From assembly GCA_024500155.1 (NCBI GenBank), contig CM044869.1:25666501-25730500 (forward strand): a DNA stretch of 64,000 nt, in the 5' to 3' direction. A program made the translations under genes and the position numbers. The DNA is from Chenopodium formosanum (taxonomy: Eukaryota > Streptophyta > Magnoliopsida > Caryophyllales > Amaranthaceae). The notes beneath the pieces are model-generated. The model saw only the letters and a program-made list of their open reading frames with translations, ran no database searches and was not told the origin of the DNA. This document shows, piece after piece, positions 1-14,000 of this stretch (positions are counted from its first letter, which is position 1; every line of letters starts with the position of its first letter).

Positions 1-431
1 TAAGATGTCACCTCAAGTATATAAAACAAATTTATAGGAATTATTCAGGCCACTCAGCACTCACTACTTCTAACCATGGGATGATAATTACAAAGTACCC
101 AAAATAAAAAGCTTTTCTACACATCATAGGAAACAAATAAGGAGTCCTTGATATAATATGTCAAAATTCAAACCTTCTAATGTTATGGATATATGTTGCT
201 TCAAAGTTTGTCCAGAAAAATAAAAACACTACAGAGGCATAAGGTTCTCCATTTATTATTAATTAAAAAGGCATACAAATTTTCTATTTCACCCTGATAC
301 CTAACAAATTTGATCGATATGTATTGCATTGTGGTTAACTTTATGGTTATTTGATTTTGTGATTTACAGAGATAACGAAAATGTTGGGAGTTCAAATTTT
401 ACAAGATTGGATCAGTTTTCACTTTTCACTA

Positions 432-641
432 CTACCGCTATTTCATAATGTTTTTCACATTAACGTTTTGCACAAGAATTAAAGCAAAGGAGAGTGAATG
501 AGTTGAATTGTGTAGATATTGCGGGGTAAGGGGGGTCAAGTAGTAAAAGAAATTTGCAAAAAACGGAATGAAGTAGATATGTTAAGAACTTTATGAGACA
601 GACTAAAATGAAATATGTTACAACATTATGAACGAAGGCAG
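432..641. mobile_element. Stowaway-type (Tc1/mariner) MITE
   Basis: About 210 bp flanked by TA dinucleotides (430-431 and 642-643). The left end reads CTACCGCTATTTCATAATG and the reverse complement of the right end reads CTGCCTTCGTTCATAATG. Both resemble the Stowaway consensus end CTCCCTCCGT followed by TTCATAATGTT. There is no coding capacity. It lies in presumed VPS18 intron sequence. The two ends differ from each other at several positions, so the copy is old. Confidence 0.6.
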
Positions 642-1829
642 TACATCTGTATATGATTTAGAGGGATCGGTGGAATAAATCAAGTGGGTATGAAAGAAAT
701 TCACCCATATTCTCTTCCCTTTTTCATATAGGAAGTTGTGGTTCATTAGAAAACCATCCCAATTTGTAAAAACTCCATCTTTGGTTCCTACTTTCCTAAT
801 ATATAAACATAGCAACCGACAAGCAGGCACCTAAATTTGATCCCTCTAACTGTCACTGTGAATGTCTAAACTTGGGGTCTTGCCTACCAACGAAATTATA
901 GAAAAAAAAGGCATTGAGAAGAAAATGAAATGGAATGAAAACTTTCATCAAAGCTAACATAAGATTAATCAACCTGAGAATATTGAGATTTCCAAACGAA
1001 AAAGTGCTAGACCACCGGTGAACCTCAAAGAAGAGAAGAAAACTTCGTTTGGTTCAAGAAATTCAAGCAATCATTGGAATTTATAGTTTTATACTATGTA
1101 TATCTTATCAGATTTTGCAGTTATTGCTCCTTTAATGGTATGTAAATAATGAGTCAAGAGTATGTAAGCGATAATTATCCCTACACCTCCTCCCTTCAAT
1201 TGTTGGCTCTCTTCATCCTCCTCCACATCCTCACAATTGACATGGTCATCTTAGGCCGTGCTGCCTCATCAACCGGTTCCCACAAATGGTACACCTTCCG
1301 CAAGTGTCCAGCGGGCCATCTTCCGGGCTCAGGCTCGGTCATGATGTTGATCTTCACAACAAGGAATTTCTTACAAGCTATGAAATAGTGTGAGAGGACT
1401 AGAGAAGATGATGATGCAGTTATATTGAATTTGATTGGTGGGCTTTGCGTTTTATGTTTTTCTTAGAGTGGGTTGTGATGAGTTTGGAAATTGTGTTGAG
1501 GTACAATACTTGTGTTTATGTTAGGGGCGGTTATTGTTTTGGTGATGGAGGTTGTAAAGTGATTGTGAAGCAGGAGAGAGTTGATGACACTAGGGAAATC
1601 TAAGTACTTTACTTATTTAAGAACCATGGTTAGCACTTTGATGAAACTAATTCAATTATGCATAATTAATGCCATGGATGAAATTCAAATTACGTTACAG
1701 CCCTTACAAGAGCATTTTCGAATTTCCTTAAATAAATAAATAAAAAAGTTTACCAAATCAAGGAAGCGAAACCCAGAGGGAACCATTGAAAATTTCCCCA
1801 AAAAAAAGGGCAGTGGGGGTAATTCCCTT

Positions 1830-2096
1830 TCAGGAAAAAAAGCTTGCTAAAAGAAAGTGAAAATTTAAATTCCAACACTTAACACCCAATTGTTTTCTGA
1901 ATTGGATGCACAAATACCCATCTTTGAAAAGTGGGTGGCTTTCATCATCAATTGAAATCCCATCATTATCTAACCATCTCCCAAAAAAGCCAAATCCCAA
2001 GTAGTCCTTCGAAATCTTACTTGCTCCTTCCACTGGAATATTCCACCTCCTGCCATGAAATCTACAGTATAGCATGCTACAATAAAAATAAGTCAT
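1830..2096 (-). other. Unidentified 88-codon ORF
   Basis: A minus-strand open frame whose central part (roughly residues 20-70) has a balanced, protein-like composition, with blocks such as YLGFGFFGRWLDNDG and DESHPLFKDGYLCIQF. I do not recognise the family. It lies downstream of the last visible VPS18 exon and does not match the next expected VPS18 segment. It could be an exon fragment carried by a transposon, an exon of an unrelated gene, or chance. No function is proposed. Confidence 0.2.
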
Positions 2097-2923
2097 GCTA
2101 AATGACAGTTTTTTTTGTATTGATAATAAAGAGATTAAGCTCGCTCAAACATTTTTCTAATAGGCAGAGGGCTATTCCAAATCACTGTTCAGCAAGAATG
2201 ACAAACAGAAAACAAGGGCACTGATCAATGATGTTGTCTGCGTCATCAAAGGCAACATACAGTACATTTTATCTCTGTTAATAATGTAATATAGATGAAT
2301 ATACGCACGCATACAAAATTATATACCAAAAAGGCATCACAAGCAAGGACATTGAAGAACAAAACAATATAAAATTTCAATATGGTGCCAACTTAAGGTG
2401 AAATGATGGACAAAAATTTTTAAATTCACATGGGGCCTTTTCAGTATTGATTACTTTCATGTCTTATTCTTGAACATGAATGGCTGCTTGGAAAAGTTGA
2501 ATTACTCTCCTGTCTACACTTTGGGGCCAATTACAACTTTAACAATGCCATTAGAAAAGATTACGAGTAGTACTGAAATCCGATGTAAGGCAGTTGTGAA
2601 ATTCAAGACATAGAAAAGAGACATCTTGCACCAAAATTTATCTGATGGTCACTATACAGAAGTCGGAAAAGTTTTAATAGTCTTTGAGGAATTTAGTCAA
2701 CGAGATATAGCTAGTTTCAAAAGGAGTACCAAAGGAAGGTTACTCCACGAATAGTTTTCAAGATTTCTTGAACACCATTCAGATATAAAAGAATACACGT
2801 TACCATGTAGAAAAGTTCGAAGTATTCCTGGCACTATGTGGAATGTTTAAATTTTAACAAAACTTGTTTAGAAAGGTTATACAAAAATAATAAATAAGGC
2901 TGCCAAGGGAAGACAACACAAAC

Positions 2924-5900
2924 CTTATCCAAGTATAATTCAGTGGCCCATGTGGAAATCATCGTTATTTGGCATTTATCATCTTTTGAAAGACTGTCAA
3001 CTTTCCACAACAAAAAGGTCCTTAAAGCATCCTGCAATGCAGAAAATCTTGAAAATTAATACTCATTATTCATAATTTCATATGCATAGGATGATACATT
3101 GTAAGTTACGAAATAATGAAAAGACGGTCACTTTTAAATATCACTTAAATCCAAAGTCATCGATACCATATCAAATAGGACATTTCTTTACTTTGAGAAT
3201 GTTATGTCACAGGCCATGTCACATATTTTAAAACGTCATTCATATAAACCAATAATAAGATACTTTCATCGTGTTTTTAATGTGGACTGCAAACATGGAA
3301 ATTGGAAACTATACCGTCAGCTATAAGCCTATAACAAGGCAATGCAGTTTTTTTTTTTTTGGATTAAAAGCAAATATGCATACATTTACAGAAAACAAAA
3401 TACAATGTAAGAGGATGAGTTGTCCTCAAAATAAAGACGTTGAATAAGTAATTCTATTGCACAGTAAATCACAAAATAGAACAGTTCCCACAAAATATTT
3501 GCATTCCATTCAAACACCAGAAACTACCAGTAAGCATCTTCTTCTCCTTGGCCCCCTCAATACAACCAAAACGATCCCACAGAAGCTCCAACACAGTACA
3601 CGATAAGTCCCAAGACTCCACACTCTCAGTAAAAACCCTGCTTTAAAGATTACACATCGACCTCAAAATGAAGGAAGGCATCACAATTGCTTTTAAGGCA
3701 TAAGTAAACTATGTTACTCAGGTCCTGCTAAAAATGTCAGAATTGGCCCATACACATACATGTCAAGGAGACGAGACCATTTTATGAAATTTTAGCTTAA
3801 AATGAAGTGTTTAATTATTATATATCAGCTGGTAGGTGCAATTGTAACTGTGAGAAGGCAAAATTCACCTGTTCATTTGCACTAATGAACTTCAAAGTGA
3901 TTTCTTCAAACGAGAGTATATAATTGATCTGCAAAAAAAATATCCTGTTAAAAGCACCATACTAATTGAAGAAACAATTTAAATAGCTAATTATAAATGT
4001 AATGAAGCCCACAAACCGTCTTACCCCAAAGATTTTGAGCTCATCACTGATGATAGATAATAGATAATTGAATACGTTCATTTCAACTAGCTTTAAATTG
4101 CAACGAGATAATATCAACACCCCTGCACCTCACCCTACCCCACTCCCCCACCCCAACCCACCCAACCACCACCAACTCTAAATTGGTTTTTATCAAGATG
4201 TTGTCACTAACATCAACTGACCAACTATGCATGATTCCAAAATCTACTGTAATAAACTTCGTTTGTTTACACATAATAGACGCCTAAAATGTAGGTGAGA
4301 CTGCTAGTAAAAGCTTTGTTATACCAATAATTAGGTAAATTATAATCAAAACCCTGACAAGAGTAGATACACAACCAACAGTATTACTACTGTAAAATAT
4401 TTAAGGACAGCTAGACTGATAGCGAAACTGATTATCCGTCTTAGATGATTTGTGGATAGATTATGGAATAGATGAAAAACATATATTATATAAAGGAATA
4501 AGTAGCATACACTCCAATATGCATGGCAATAAAGAAGCTTGACGGAAAATTACTAATGATCCATAATCTACAAATAAAAATATCTTAATATGGGCCTTTT
4601 TGTCAATTTAAGCCATCATCACTTAAGCAGTGTGATCGGTTAAACTCAGGCCCTATTTAGTTCACCTTATTTCAAAAACTTATTTCTTATTGTATTCGCT
4701 CAGACCAAACAAGACCATATCAGATTAATACAAATTACATTTAAATGAGGTTGTACCTCAAATAACATAATACATCCCAACTAACTAGATTTTCGCAACA
4801 AACTTATGTGCCTCCTCATTGACATCTCAATCTTACGTGCAAAAGCAACAAACTTACAGAAAAAACGCAACGATGAAAGACCTTAATGGTCACACCTTAA
4901 CAACTCACTCCACCTCCCCCCACCCCAAAAAAAATGGATGAGATAAAGATGCTCCAAAAAAAGCTACAAAATCATATCTAAAGATTTATTGTGTTTAACA
5001 GTTTTTAAGAGAGCATAAAGGATGAACAGGCCAAAAGTGGCCATCTTATGAACAATCCCCTTAAAATCCTAAAATCAACACCAAATTGAATCTTATCAAG
5101 AACTCTCTTTTTAAGGTTTAACTGCAAACAAATCTAAAAAATTACTTCTTAGATTTAAATCATAGACTTCTAAGCATACCAGTTGGCATATTAGACATTA
5201 ATTATAGGCCAAATAACATAGGAATCCAACTAACCTCATAACCTGAGGTACATGTAAAAACTAAACTTGATCACCAAGTAATTCACATGCCTAAAAAATC
5301 CTTGATGAGAACATGGCAAAAAAATATTACAGTAAATACATTAAGCAATCCACACCCTACACTGCCAATGGAAGGATCACTTGGAGCTGGTCATTTTTTT
5401 CTTTCAATGTAAAATTGATGCAATCTCACCCCAGCTATATTCATTTTCTGCTAAATGGTTAGTCTTGTTCTGCCTAATCAAAGTTGAAAACAATATGACT
5501 TTTCTGAAGTTCACTGAAATATCAGAAATGAAATTACGAAAAACCTTTGCAAAGAAAGATGCAGCTCTCAGAAAGTCCTTGGTGGAGAAAGCAGCTTCAG
5601 CCTGCAGAATAAAATAGACTTGACTAAGATGCTTGGAAAACAAAATGTATTAAATAGTGATGACTACAACTATTATCCACACTGAGTCATCAATCCATGC
5701 ACACATGCAAGACATTGACTAGTATATCCCAATGAGAGCTAACCGTGTCACCTGTGCTAGATACACTTGATCTCTCTGCAATGCATCACGACAATTTGCC
5801 AAAGCTGCTGCATATTCCTTCATGTCCAAATAAACTTTCCACATATCTCGGCCTTCATCATTAACAGAAACCTAAGAAACATATACTTGTTTAATTGATC

Positions 5901-7965
5901 AAGATTTAGAGTATATATGAACAGAGAACGAAAATCAATGGTCAAGTGTAGATGAATGGTTCCATTGAAGATACCTGAAAGATAGAGTTCTGGTCATATG
6001 CATAAAACAGACCAGCAGAAGCATCACTACAAAGACCTAGAATGCCCTTTGATGATGACTCGGATGTTAGATGAAAGTGAAGTTCCTCAATGATCTGTTC
6101 ACTAATTCGGTTCACAACCTGCAAGGAAAAAAGAGAGGAAAAAAAAAATTCATTAATACAATGAATCTAATATATAATTTAAGAGTTGTTTTTCCAACTT
6201 TCATTCACAGCACTCCAAATTCCCATCCTTGCAATTCTAGCCCGTCTATTTTTATTTTTATATTTTTTTTTTAAATAACCAATAACCACCCTTTTTACTC
6301 ATATTACTCAATTAAAATTTAGCCCTTCGATTTTTTTTTTTTTTAAAAAAAAAAAACTCAACAACCAACTTTTTAATTAAAAAATAAAAAATAACCACCC
6401 TTTAATAACTTTCACTTCTACTTTTTTTTTCTTAAACATACATACTACATGTATCCCGTGCATGAGCAAGGGTACACTCTAGTAACCATGAAAACTCGAG
6501 ATTTATAACTTTTCCAAGTTATCCTATGGTCCTCAACATTACAACAACAGCATCAACAACAAAGTCTTAGTCCCAAAAAGATTTGGGGTCAGCTAACATA
6601 AATCGTCATAAGGAACCGTCCGATACAGTAAAAGGGACATTGAAAAAAGAAAATCAACAATATTATGACTCTTCTGGATGCAATGAAACACCACAACATA
6701 GTAAACCATAGGCCCTGGGCCTCTATAAAGCTCCTGCCTTCAGGCTAAGGTGGGAGGTTAGAGTAAATGTCCACATTATTACCTACAAACTTAATTAGAA
6801 GGAATTAAACAATTCATTACCTCATATTATTGCAAATGAGTTTTATTTACTTAAAAAGAAAAAATTCATTACCTCATATCATTGCAAATGAGTTTTATTC
6901 GTATTAAAAAAGAAAAAATAAATTTTAATAAAATAAAGGTAATATGACCTTTGTTTCAAATAGCCTACATTTCTTTCCTTTTGGAAATTTTAAAACATGC
7001 AAGTCACAACGAACTACAAATAAGAAGTCATAAGTCATAACTACGATACATATTATCCCCTTTATTACTTTTTATGTGTCCTATTTTCACTACTCATACG
7101 TGCCAATGCACATCATTAACTACTAATATCTTTGATTTCATATGAGCAAAAATTTCAATAATTGAGATTCCTAAAGCACTCATTGATATGAATCAAACAA
7201 GAGGTCCCACAAGACGATTTTTTTTCTTGCATGTAAGAAAATTTTTACAAGATTCCAATTGTTGCAAGATTTCAAACAACAATATCAAAAAGAAACGAAT
7301 TAAGTATAATTACCCGTTTATCCACTTCTAAAGTTAATCAAATCCCTTTTCTTTAATATCCTTAAAAACCCTCTCTCTCGAAACAAATTGAGTATTAATT
7401 ATACGTCTCTCTCAAATCATCCCTTACCTAAAAATCAGGTCACCATGACCATTACCCATCACTCCCCTCCACATTGAAACCAGTCACCCTACCCAATTAC
7501 CACCAAACTCACTGAAACGCCACCCTTTCTTTCCAACTACCACCCTAACCACTGTAAACCAGCACTTAATCCTATGCTATTCGAAGTCTTCATTTCACTC
7601 CAAATACCGGTGGTAGGTCCACAATACATACATAGGACACTCTAACCCTTCGTTTCTGACTAAAATCATAAATAAAAATTAAAAATTAAAAAAGTCAGGT
7701 CGGACACAAATGTTAAGCATGGGTACATAAGTCCAAGTAACATAGACTTTACCCACTTAAACCACACCCCACTGAAAAGTGGAAACCACCCATACCTTCA
7801 CCCTCATTCCTATCACACTCCCCCTAACCATTAGACCCATAACTCAACAACAATCCCACCCCCACGACCTCACGGCCACCACTAACGCCGCCAACAGGAC
7901 TCAAAATCACACCTTGAACTCCTCTTTCTTTATTATCTTCACATCTAAACTACTAATCTTTCGCT

Positions 7966-8016
<51 letters not shown>

Positions 8017-11000
8017 GACCTGAATAGGAACAAATTGGTTGAGTTGACGATTTCAAGAATGTGTCAAGTGATGGCAATGGCTTCTTAAAATGCGTGTAGA
8101 AGACTATGTTGCAAGTATTTTGCAACAAGAAAATACAAATTATCATTTATCGATTTAGTTTGTCATCCTCTAAGATAATACAACCCTTCATCAAAATCTA
8201 AATAACTCCATCTTATGGTATAGTAATCTCATAACATCCTAAAGATGTTTTACATCTCATAATTTTAAAAGAGCTAAAGAATGTAAGTCTTAGAACTTGG
8301 AATTATTACGAGATCCAAGCTACAGCAATCGCCATAGTTGGGTTTATTCTAATTTATTTATAAACCTCCAAGGTGGCCGTAATACATGAAGCTGGGAAAA
8401 TTCGAATCATTCATATTAATATTTTTTCATATAATTAAATATTATATTAAATTAACAGTAATAAAGACAAAAGTTCGAGAGATTGTTTGTGCAGTCCACT
8501 CTAACACAAAGCTGAAGAAATATAAAAAGTGACTCTTGCATGAAAGCACAAATATATCTAGACTGTAAATCGTCACCAATAGGCATTACCTTAACTTTAT
8601 TACCAACAAGAAGCAAGAAATGGTATTCTGAGATTGCCAAAGAACTAGGTTTAATTGCTTCAGCACCATCAAATAACTTAGAACAATCCAGCAGTGCCTT
8701 ATTCTCCACAAAATTTTCATCTCCATCCTGTGAACTAACCACAATGTTCATATATTAGTTTTTACAATCCATATCACAACAACTAATGTCTATCTGGAAA
8801 TTTTAACTTTATGAGCTATATCACCACAACTTATGTCTGGCAATGAAATACATAGGACCAAACAAGAATTGTCTCAGCTCTCAGGCAGAGACAAAATATG
8901 CAAACTTTTGGAGAATTATATACTAGACAGAATATGAGTCGGACATAAATAAATTATATGTATGAGAGTTACCTATGGCTTGCTCCAAAGTTCAGGTCAC
9001 CATGGTAGATTCCTGCTCCCGAGAGCCAAGCAAAATGAATTGCTCTTTTCTGCTTTATAAAAAAATGCAGCTCACTGCAAAATAAACCACAGTCACAATC
9101 AATTAGATCAAAGATGCATATCATTAAGAGCAGGATTGATTAATCAAAACATGCCTGCACAAATTCTGATAAAAATTATATTTTACATATATCGCGAGGG
9201 AATCATTTTCAGCACTGCCAATAAACATACAAAAATTAAAAATATTACCAAAAATAAACAGAAGATAGTCGACGACCAAAAAAACAAATCAGCACGAGAA
9301 GCACAAGACAGAACAAAGGCAATGAGTCCAGAAGCACATTATCTTATAACCCATGAACGCACATGTGTGAGATACATAATAAAAATCTGTGTAAAAACAG
9401 TAGGTAGTAGGATTCTAGCAAAATAATGTAGCCCCAAGCCCATTGCGTCTTAGTGCCCTTTACTACACACATCAATCCACCTCTTCTAAAATACCTTGCC
9501 TAGGCCATTTAAGCGCCTTGGCCTTCAATTACAAACACTAAGCAGGGATATGTAAGACATTGAAGTGTGAAGTACCATAGTGAACAAATTTCAGTAGGTT
9601 ATTATTTTTTAAAAATAGAGCTTACCTACTGAGATTTTCACCTGGAAGTTCCATGAAACGCACTGCTCGATCTTGGTAACCCAAGAAGACACTCTGCAAA
9701 TAAAATGTAAAATCAAAAAGGAATAAAACAACACAGCAAGAAAAAAACCATATCAAAGAACCAGAATATATGGCATAAATAGATGAGAAGAGTAGAAAAA
9801 CACTAATGCAGCCCCCTAATTAAGAAAGAAATATAGTCAAGGACAAAACTATTAAGATACAAGATTATAAATTTTTTACGCTCCACATTCTAGAATTTTT
9901 TTCCCCCTAAACACAAACAGGGTGAAGAAGATATTTGAATGCTAAAAATATATATACATAACTTCTAAGATTAAAGATTACACTTTAGAGTCTAGCGTTT
10001 CAAAGAAAAGAAGCATACAAATCTCATGCAAGCCGAGAAGTATATGGGGTAGAGCCGTAGAGGGGTACTAAAGATTGGGTAAGAAAATTGTTTGAGGAAG
10101 TTAGCATGAAAACGAAAGCACTGAACATACTAACGGGTCAACTAGTAGAGGGGTACTAAAGAATGGGTAAGAAAATTGTTCCACTCCTTTTCCATTCTAA
10201 ATTTTGGATCACAAATCATATCCATCTCAATTTGATGAATTAGATTCATCCCTAAAACATGAAAGGGGTGTTGAGTGGTATAGCTTTAGAATCAGGATGA
10301 ACCAGAGATAATAGGGTGAAATTTGATTTTGACTCCCATGTGTATTAGGAGATTTCTTAAATGATTTTGTTTTCCTTTTATTTGATGCCTTTAGTATAGG
10401 TAAGAGCCAATACCACTTAGTTGGTGGTTAGTTCAAATAACTATGAGACAATTAGAGAACAATGAGGATAAGACGAAGGATTTACACATGGTTTTCATTC
10501 ATTTAGAAAAGGCCTTTGATAAGGTACCAAGAGAAATACTTTGGTGGGCTTTAACAAGAATGGCATTTGACGTTTATATATTAACATCATTAGCCACGCA
10601 TGAGGAGTACATCATTAACCATACATGAGGAGTATGTAGCCTTTTCTTTTTGCCATAGTCATGGATAAATTGATAAGTTCAATATAAGATGATGTACCAT
10701 GGTTCATGATGCTTGCATTTTGTTAAACGAAAAGTGTGGAAAGTAAGTTGAAATTCTGGAAACACACTAATCTTGAGGCTTTAGGCTGAGCAAAAGTAAG
10801 ACATAATATTTGGAATGTGAGTTCAGCGAGGGAAACAGGGAGACACCTAAGGTGAAAGAATTGTCATGACCAATATCCATGATCTATTATTGAAAAGGAT
10901 GGGGAATTGAACGGAGATGTAGCTCATAGAATAAAAGCAAGTTGGTCAAAGTGAAAGAGGGCTCCAAGGGTTTCATGTGATCTACACATGCCCCATATGT

Positions 11001-14000
11001 TGAACGGAAAATTCTACATCGGTAATTAGGCCTAAATTATTATACGGTACAAGATATAGGGTTTTAAAGCATTGACATTGTAGACACCAAAATTTTGTCA
11101 ATTTTTAGGTGTCAAATCTATTTGAATAAGGAGATAATAACAAAAAATATATGATAATATCTTCAAGATCCCATAGAATATACTATAGCTATATTATATT
11201 CTAACTTAGGGCTCCCTATATAAATTACATAATGGAAATGTGTCAAATCCACTCCCTATTTGAGTGAAGGTAAAAGCCTAACAAATTAATATAAGAATGC
11301 TTTCTCTAATAAGTAAAGGAAAACATTCTTCTAATTATATTAGGTTAAGAAATCTCTAGACCTTTAGAAGGAAGTACCAAGAATCTCCCAAAACTAGTGC
11401 ACCATGGTACAAAACCACTATCCAAAGTGGTTTTCCAACCCTTTTTTTTACATGCTGAAAGTCCCTTCACTATTAGATTACATGAGAAAACAAAACAATG
11501 TTTTCTTTAATTAGCATGCATGGAGGAGAGCTGCAAACAGGCAGAGAAAAAAATAATTATGTAAACAAGTACACCTTGAGGCAGGTTTATTCAAGAGTAG
11601 TCTTTTTTTCTCATGAGAAGTTTTTGCTCATTTGGAGCTCTCCTAATGAGCAAATAATACCCTTGGGTACACCTACAAACCAGTACATAATGGTGATTCA
11701 ATGTCAAGGGAGGTGAAATAAGTTAATATCAAAAACCCACATTACTTTGGGCAAGAGAAGGATGTTGGTATTGGGGGTTTAAAGTTGTCCCCATTGGTGT
11801 TTGAAAGGCATGCCTGAGCCGCTGAGGCGCAAGGCGTTAAGGGCCATGCACCTTTTGTGGTCTAGGCGAGGCGATTTTGGTGAGGCGCACCCCCGCACAA
11901 AGATTTCTTTTTCATAAATTTTTTATTGTTTATTATATGCGCCTTACTTCAATAAGGCGCACCAAGGCGGAGGGAACTCTGAAACGCCTTGGTGGCCTTG
12001 AGGCTTTTTATACATTGGTCCCCATCAAGGATATTAAATTATTAAGGTGTTAATAGTTTAAAAAGGTTACTCACCCACTCCATCCATTATACTTTTTTTA
12101 AAAAATACGCAATTAATAGACTTATAATTATACCAACTGACTAAAACCATTAAGTTACCTAAGAAACATAATTTACATCATTTAATGGCCCCGATCACAA
12201 AACTTTTTAAATAGCCCAAGTCTAAGTAAACTCGCAAAACCCAATCCATACCCAAATTTATACGGACTGACGTTGTGTGGGGAGAGCCATCCTCTACCCA
12301 TTGGAAATTTTGGAATCCTTAATTGCAAAGGACTTATCACTTGAGAAATGTTAGAAGTTTAAGAGAGGGAAGAGTGAAAAAGGAGCGAACAAATATACAA
12401 AGAAAGAAGGGAGAACAAATAATTCGAAAGAGACAAATATCTTCCCTACGAAATTGAGAGGTAGATTGCATTAATGTCTTTAAACCCTACCTCCAATGAC
12501 CCAATTCCTGTAAACGAATAAAGCCGCCTTGGAGTTACAGCCATCACATAATACCTAGTACCTGTGCTAATGCTAGCTGTTTCCATCTGCACAAAGTCAA
12601 ATCACAAAATCAAATCAGAAATTCCCAAATACAAGTGTGTTGAAAGTTTCAGATCTTTGAATTTTGGAACAAAAGTAAATCAGCATATCCAGTCTGCCCT
12701 TGTTCAATTCATCTTAGACATTAAGGAAACTTTGGTTCATTTATGCTTTTCTACAAACAAAATTTATACTGTAGCTCTGTAAAGATAAGTTCTCATTTTA
12801 ATACATATTCACTAAATCTAATATGAGCATAGCTTAAGAAAGAAGACCAAGTTAGCATTGAAACTCAAAAAATCAACATGCCCATGGGTGAAGGTGGAAT
12901 CTACAACCATGGCATTAAATCTTTGACCACATCACCATATCACAATCGCATTGTAAAGGATTTTGAGCTTACTGTGACCAAAATGTTAGGCCACAATAGC
13001 CCCATACCACCCGCATTGCTCGCGAAAGTGGTTCCTTTATTGTACAGCAATAACGACCGAGATCTAAAACCATATCTGCAAGACTGCAACCCTAACATGA
13101 TGGTAATCTTGGTCATTCTGGAGAGAATGAAGGAGGTGGGGCAGCAGGAAGTGGAGATGATGTGTCACTCTAAGTTATTTTGGAGGCAAAAGACACAAGC
13201 GGTGGCCCTAGTGATGATTCCAAATATTTTGCGTGCGGTTACCGACAAAGGTTGGTGTGGCTTTGTGGACGATAGATCTTGGGGTGGAATTGGGTTTAGG
13301 CAGGTAAACCAATTAAAAAAGTATTTAAAAGTAGTGGGGTGCTGGAGGATGTGGATCTAGAGATCTAGTAATCAACACCGGGAAGCTTGCCACAAAAATT
13401 TACAGAAATGGAGTGTGGGAGATCTTTTATGGAGTTATCCTTGATTCAGGAAACAGTCCAGAAGGTTATACAAAAGGAAAATTTTTAAATGATCAACAAG
13501 TTGGCATTGACAAGGAGGCCAGGAACACCACCGCTTTACCCTCTTTAAACCTAACATTATTGAATGAATTATAGTATTATACTGAACTTTTAGTTTGTCA
13601 GTGGGATTATCTAGACAATCAAAGGCAATTCGCTTTAGTGCTGCTTTTATAACATTGCTTAATCAACCATATATCAAATTTTCCTCCAAATTTCCATCTT
13701 CTTTGTCTTCCAAAGATCTATGTATATGATAATTATAAATTTCAATAATTGAGTTATTTTTCATTAGACATTTCACAGCAATGCAATTTTTCAAACACCA
13801 AGTCACCAACCCTCCTCTTCTAAGTTGACTATTGTGTGTCATTGGCCTAGATAGCAAAACATGCAAGTTATTAATTAAAGCCCACTTAAAAGTTCTTAGA
13901 TGAGTTGTATGCAACAAAATCCCCTTAAATAGTAATTCGTAAGTCTGAGGTGGTAAGGTCCAAAAAACACATGAAATACTCAGCAAATATAGCAACAAAA

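Larger units (their letters stand above)
1..2923. other. Left-edge stretch, probably the large intron 12 of VPS18
   Basis: After the VPS18 exon ending at 2924 there is a GT donor, and no further VPS18 exon could be found down to base 1. The stretch is therefore most likely one long intron, with the second half of the gene left of the window. It holds a Stowaway-type MITE (432-641), a slightly GC-richer patch near 1190-1350 of unknown origin, and an unidentified minus-strand ORF (1830-2096). The rest is AT-rich and featureless to my eye. Confidence 0.55.

Noticed and set aside
1149..1388. Plus-strand 79-codon ORF with hydrophobic start
   Set aside because: No recognisable domain, lies in presumed intron, and the composition change is limited to about 150 bp. 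Not enough to call a gene.
7779..8146. ORFs crossing the TC microsatellite on both strands
   Set aside because: Ser/Leu and Arg/Glu runs come only from the dinucleotide repeat.
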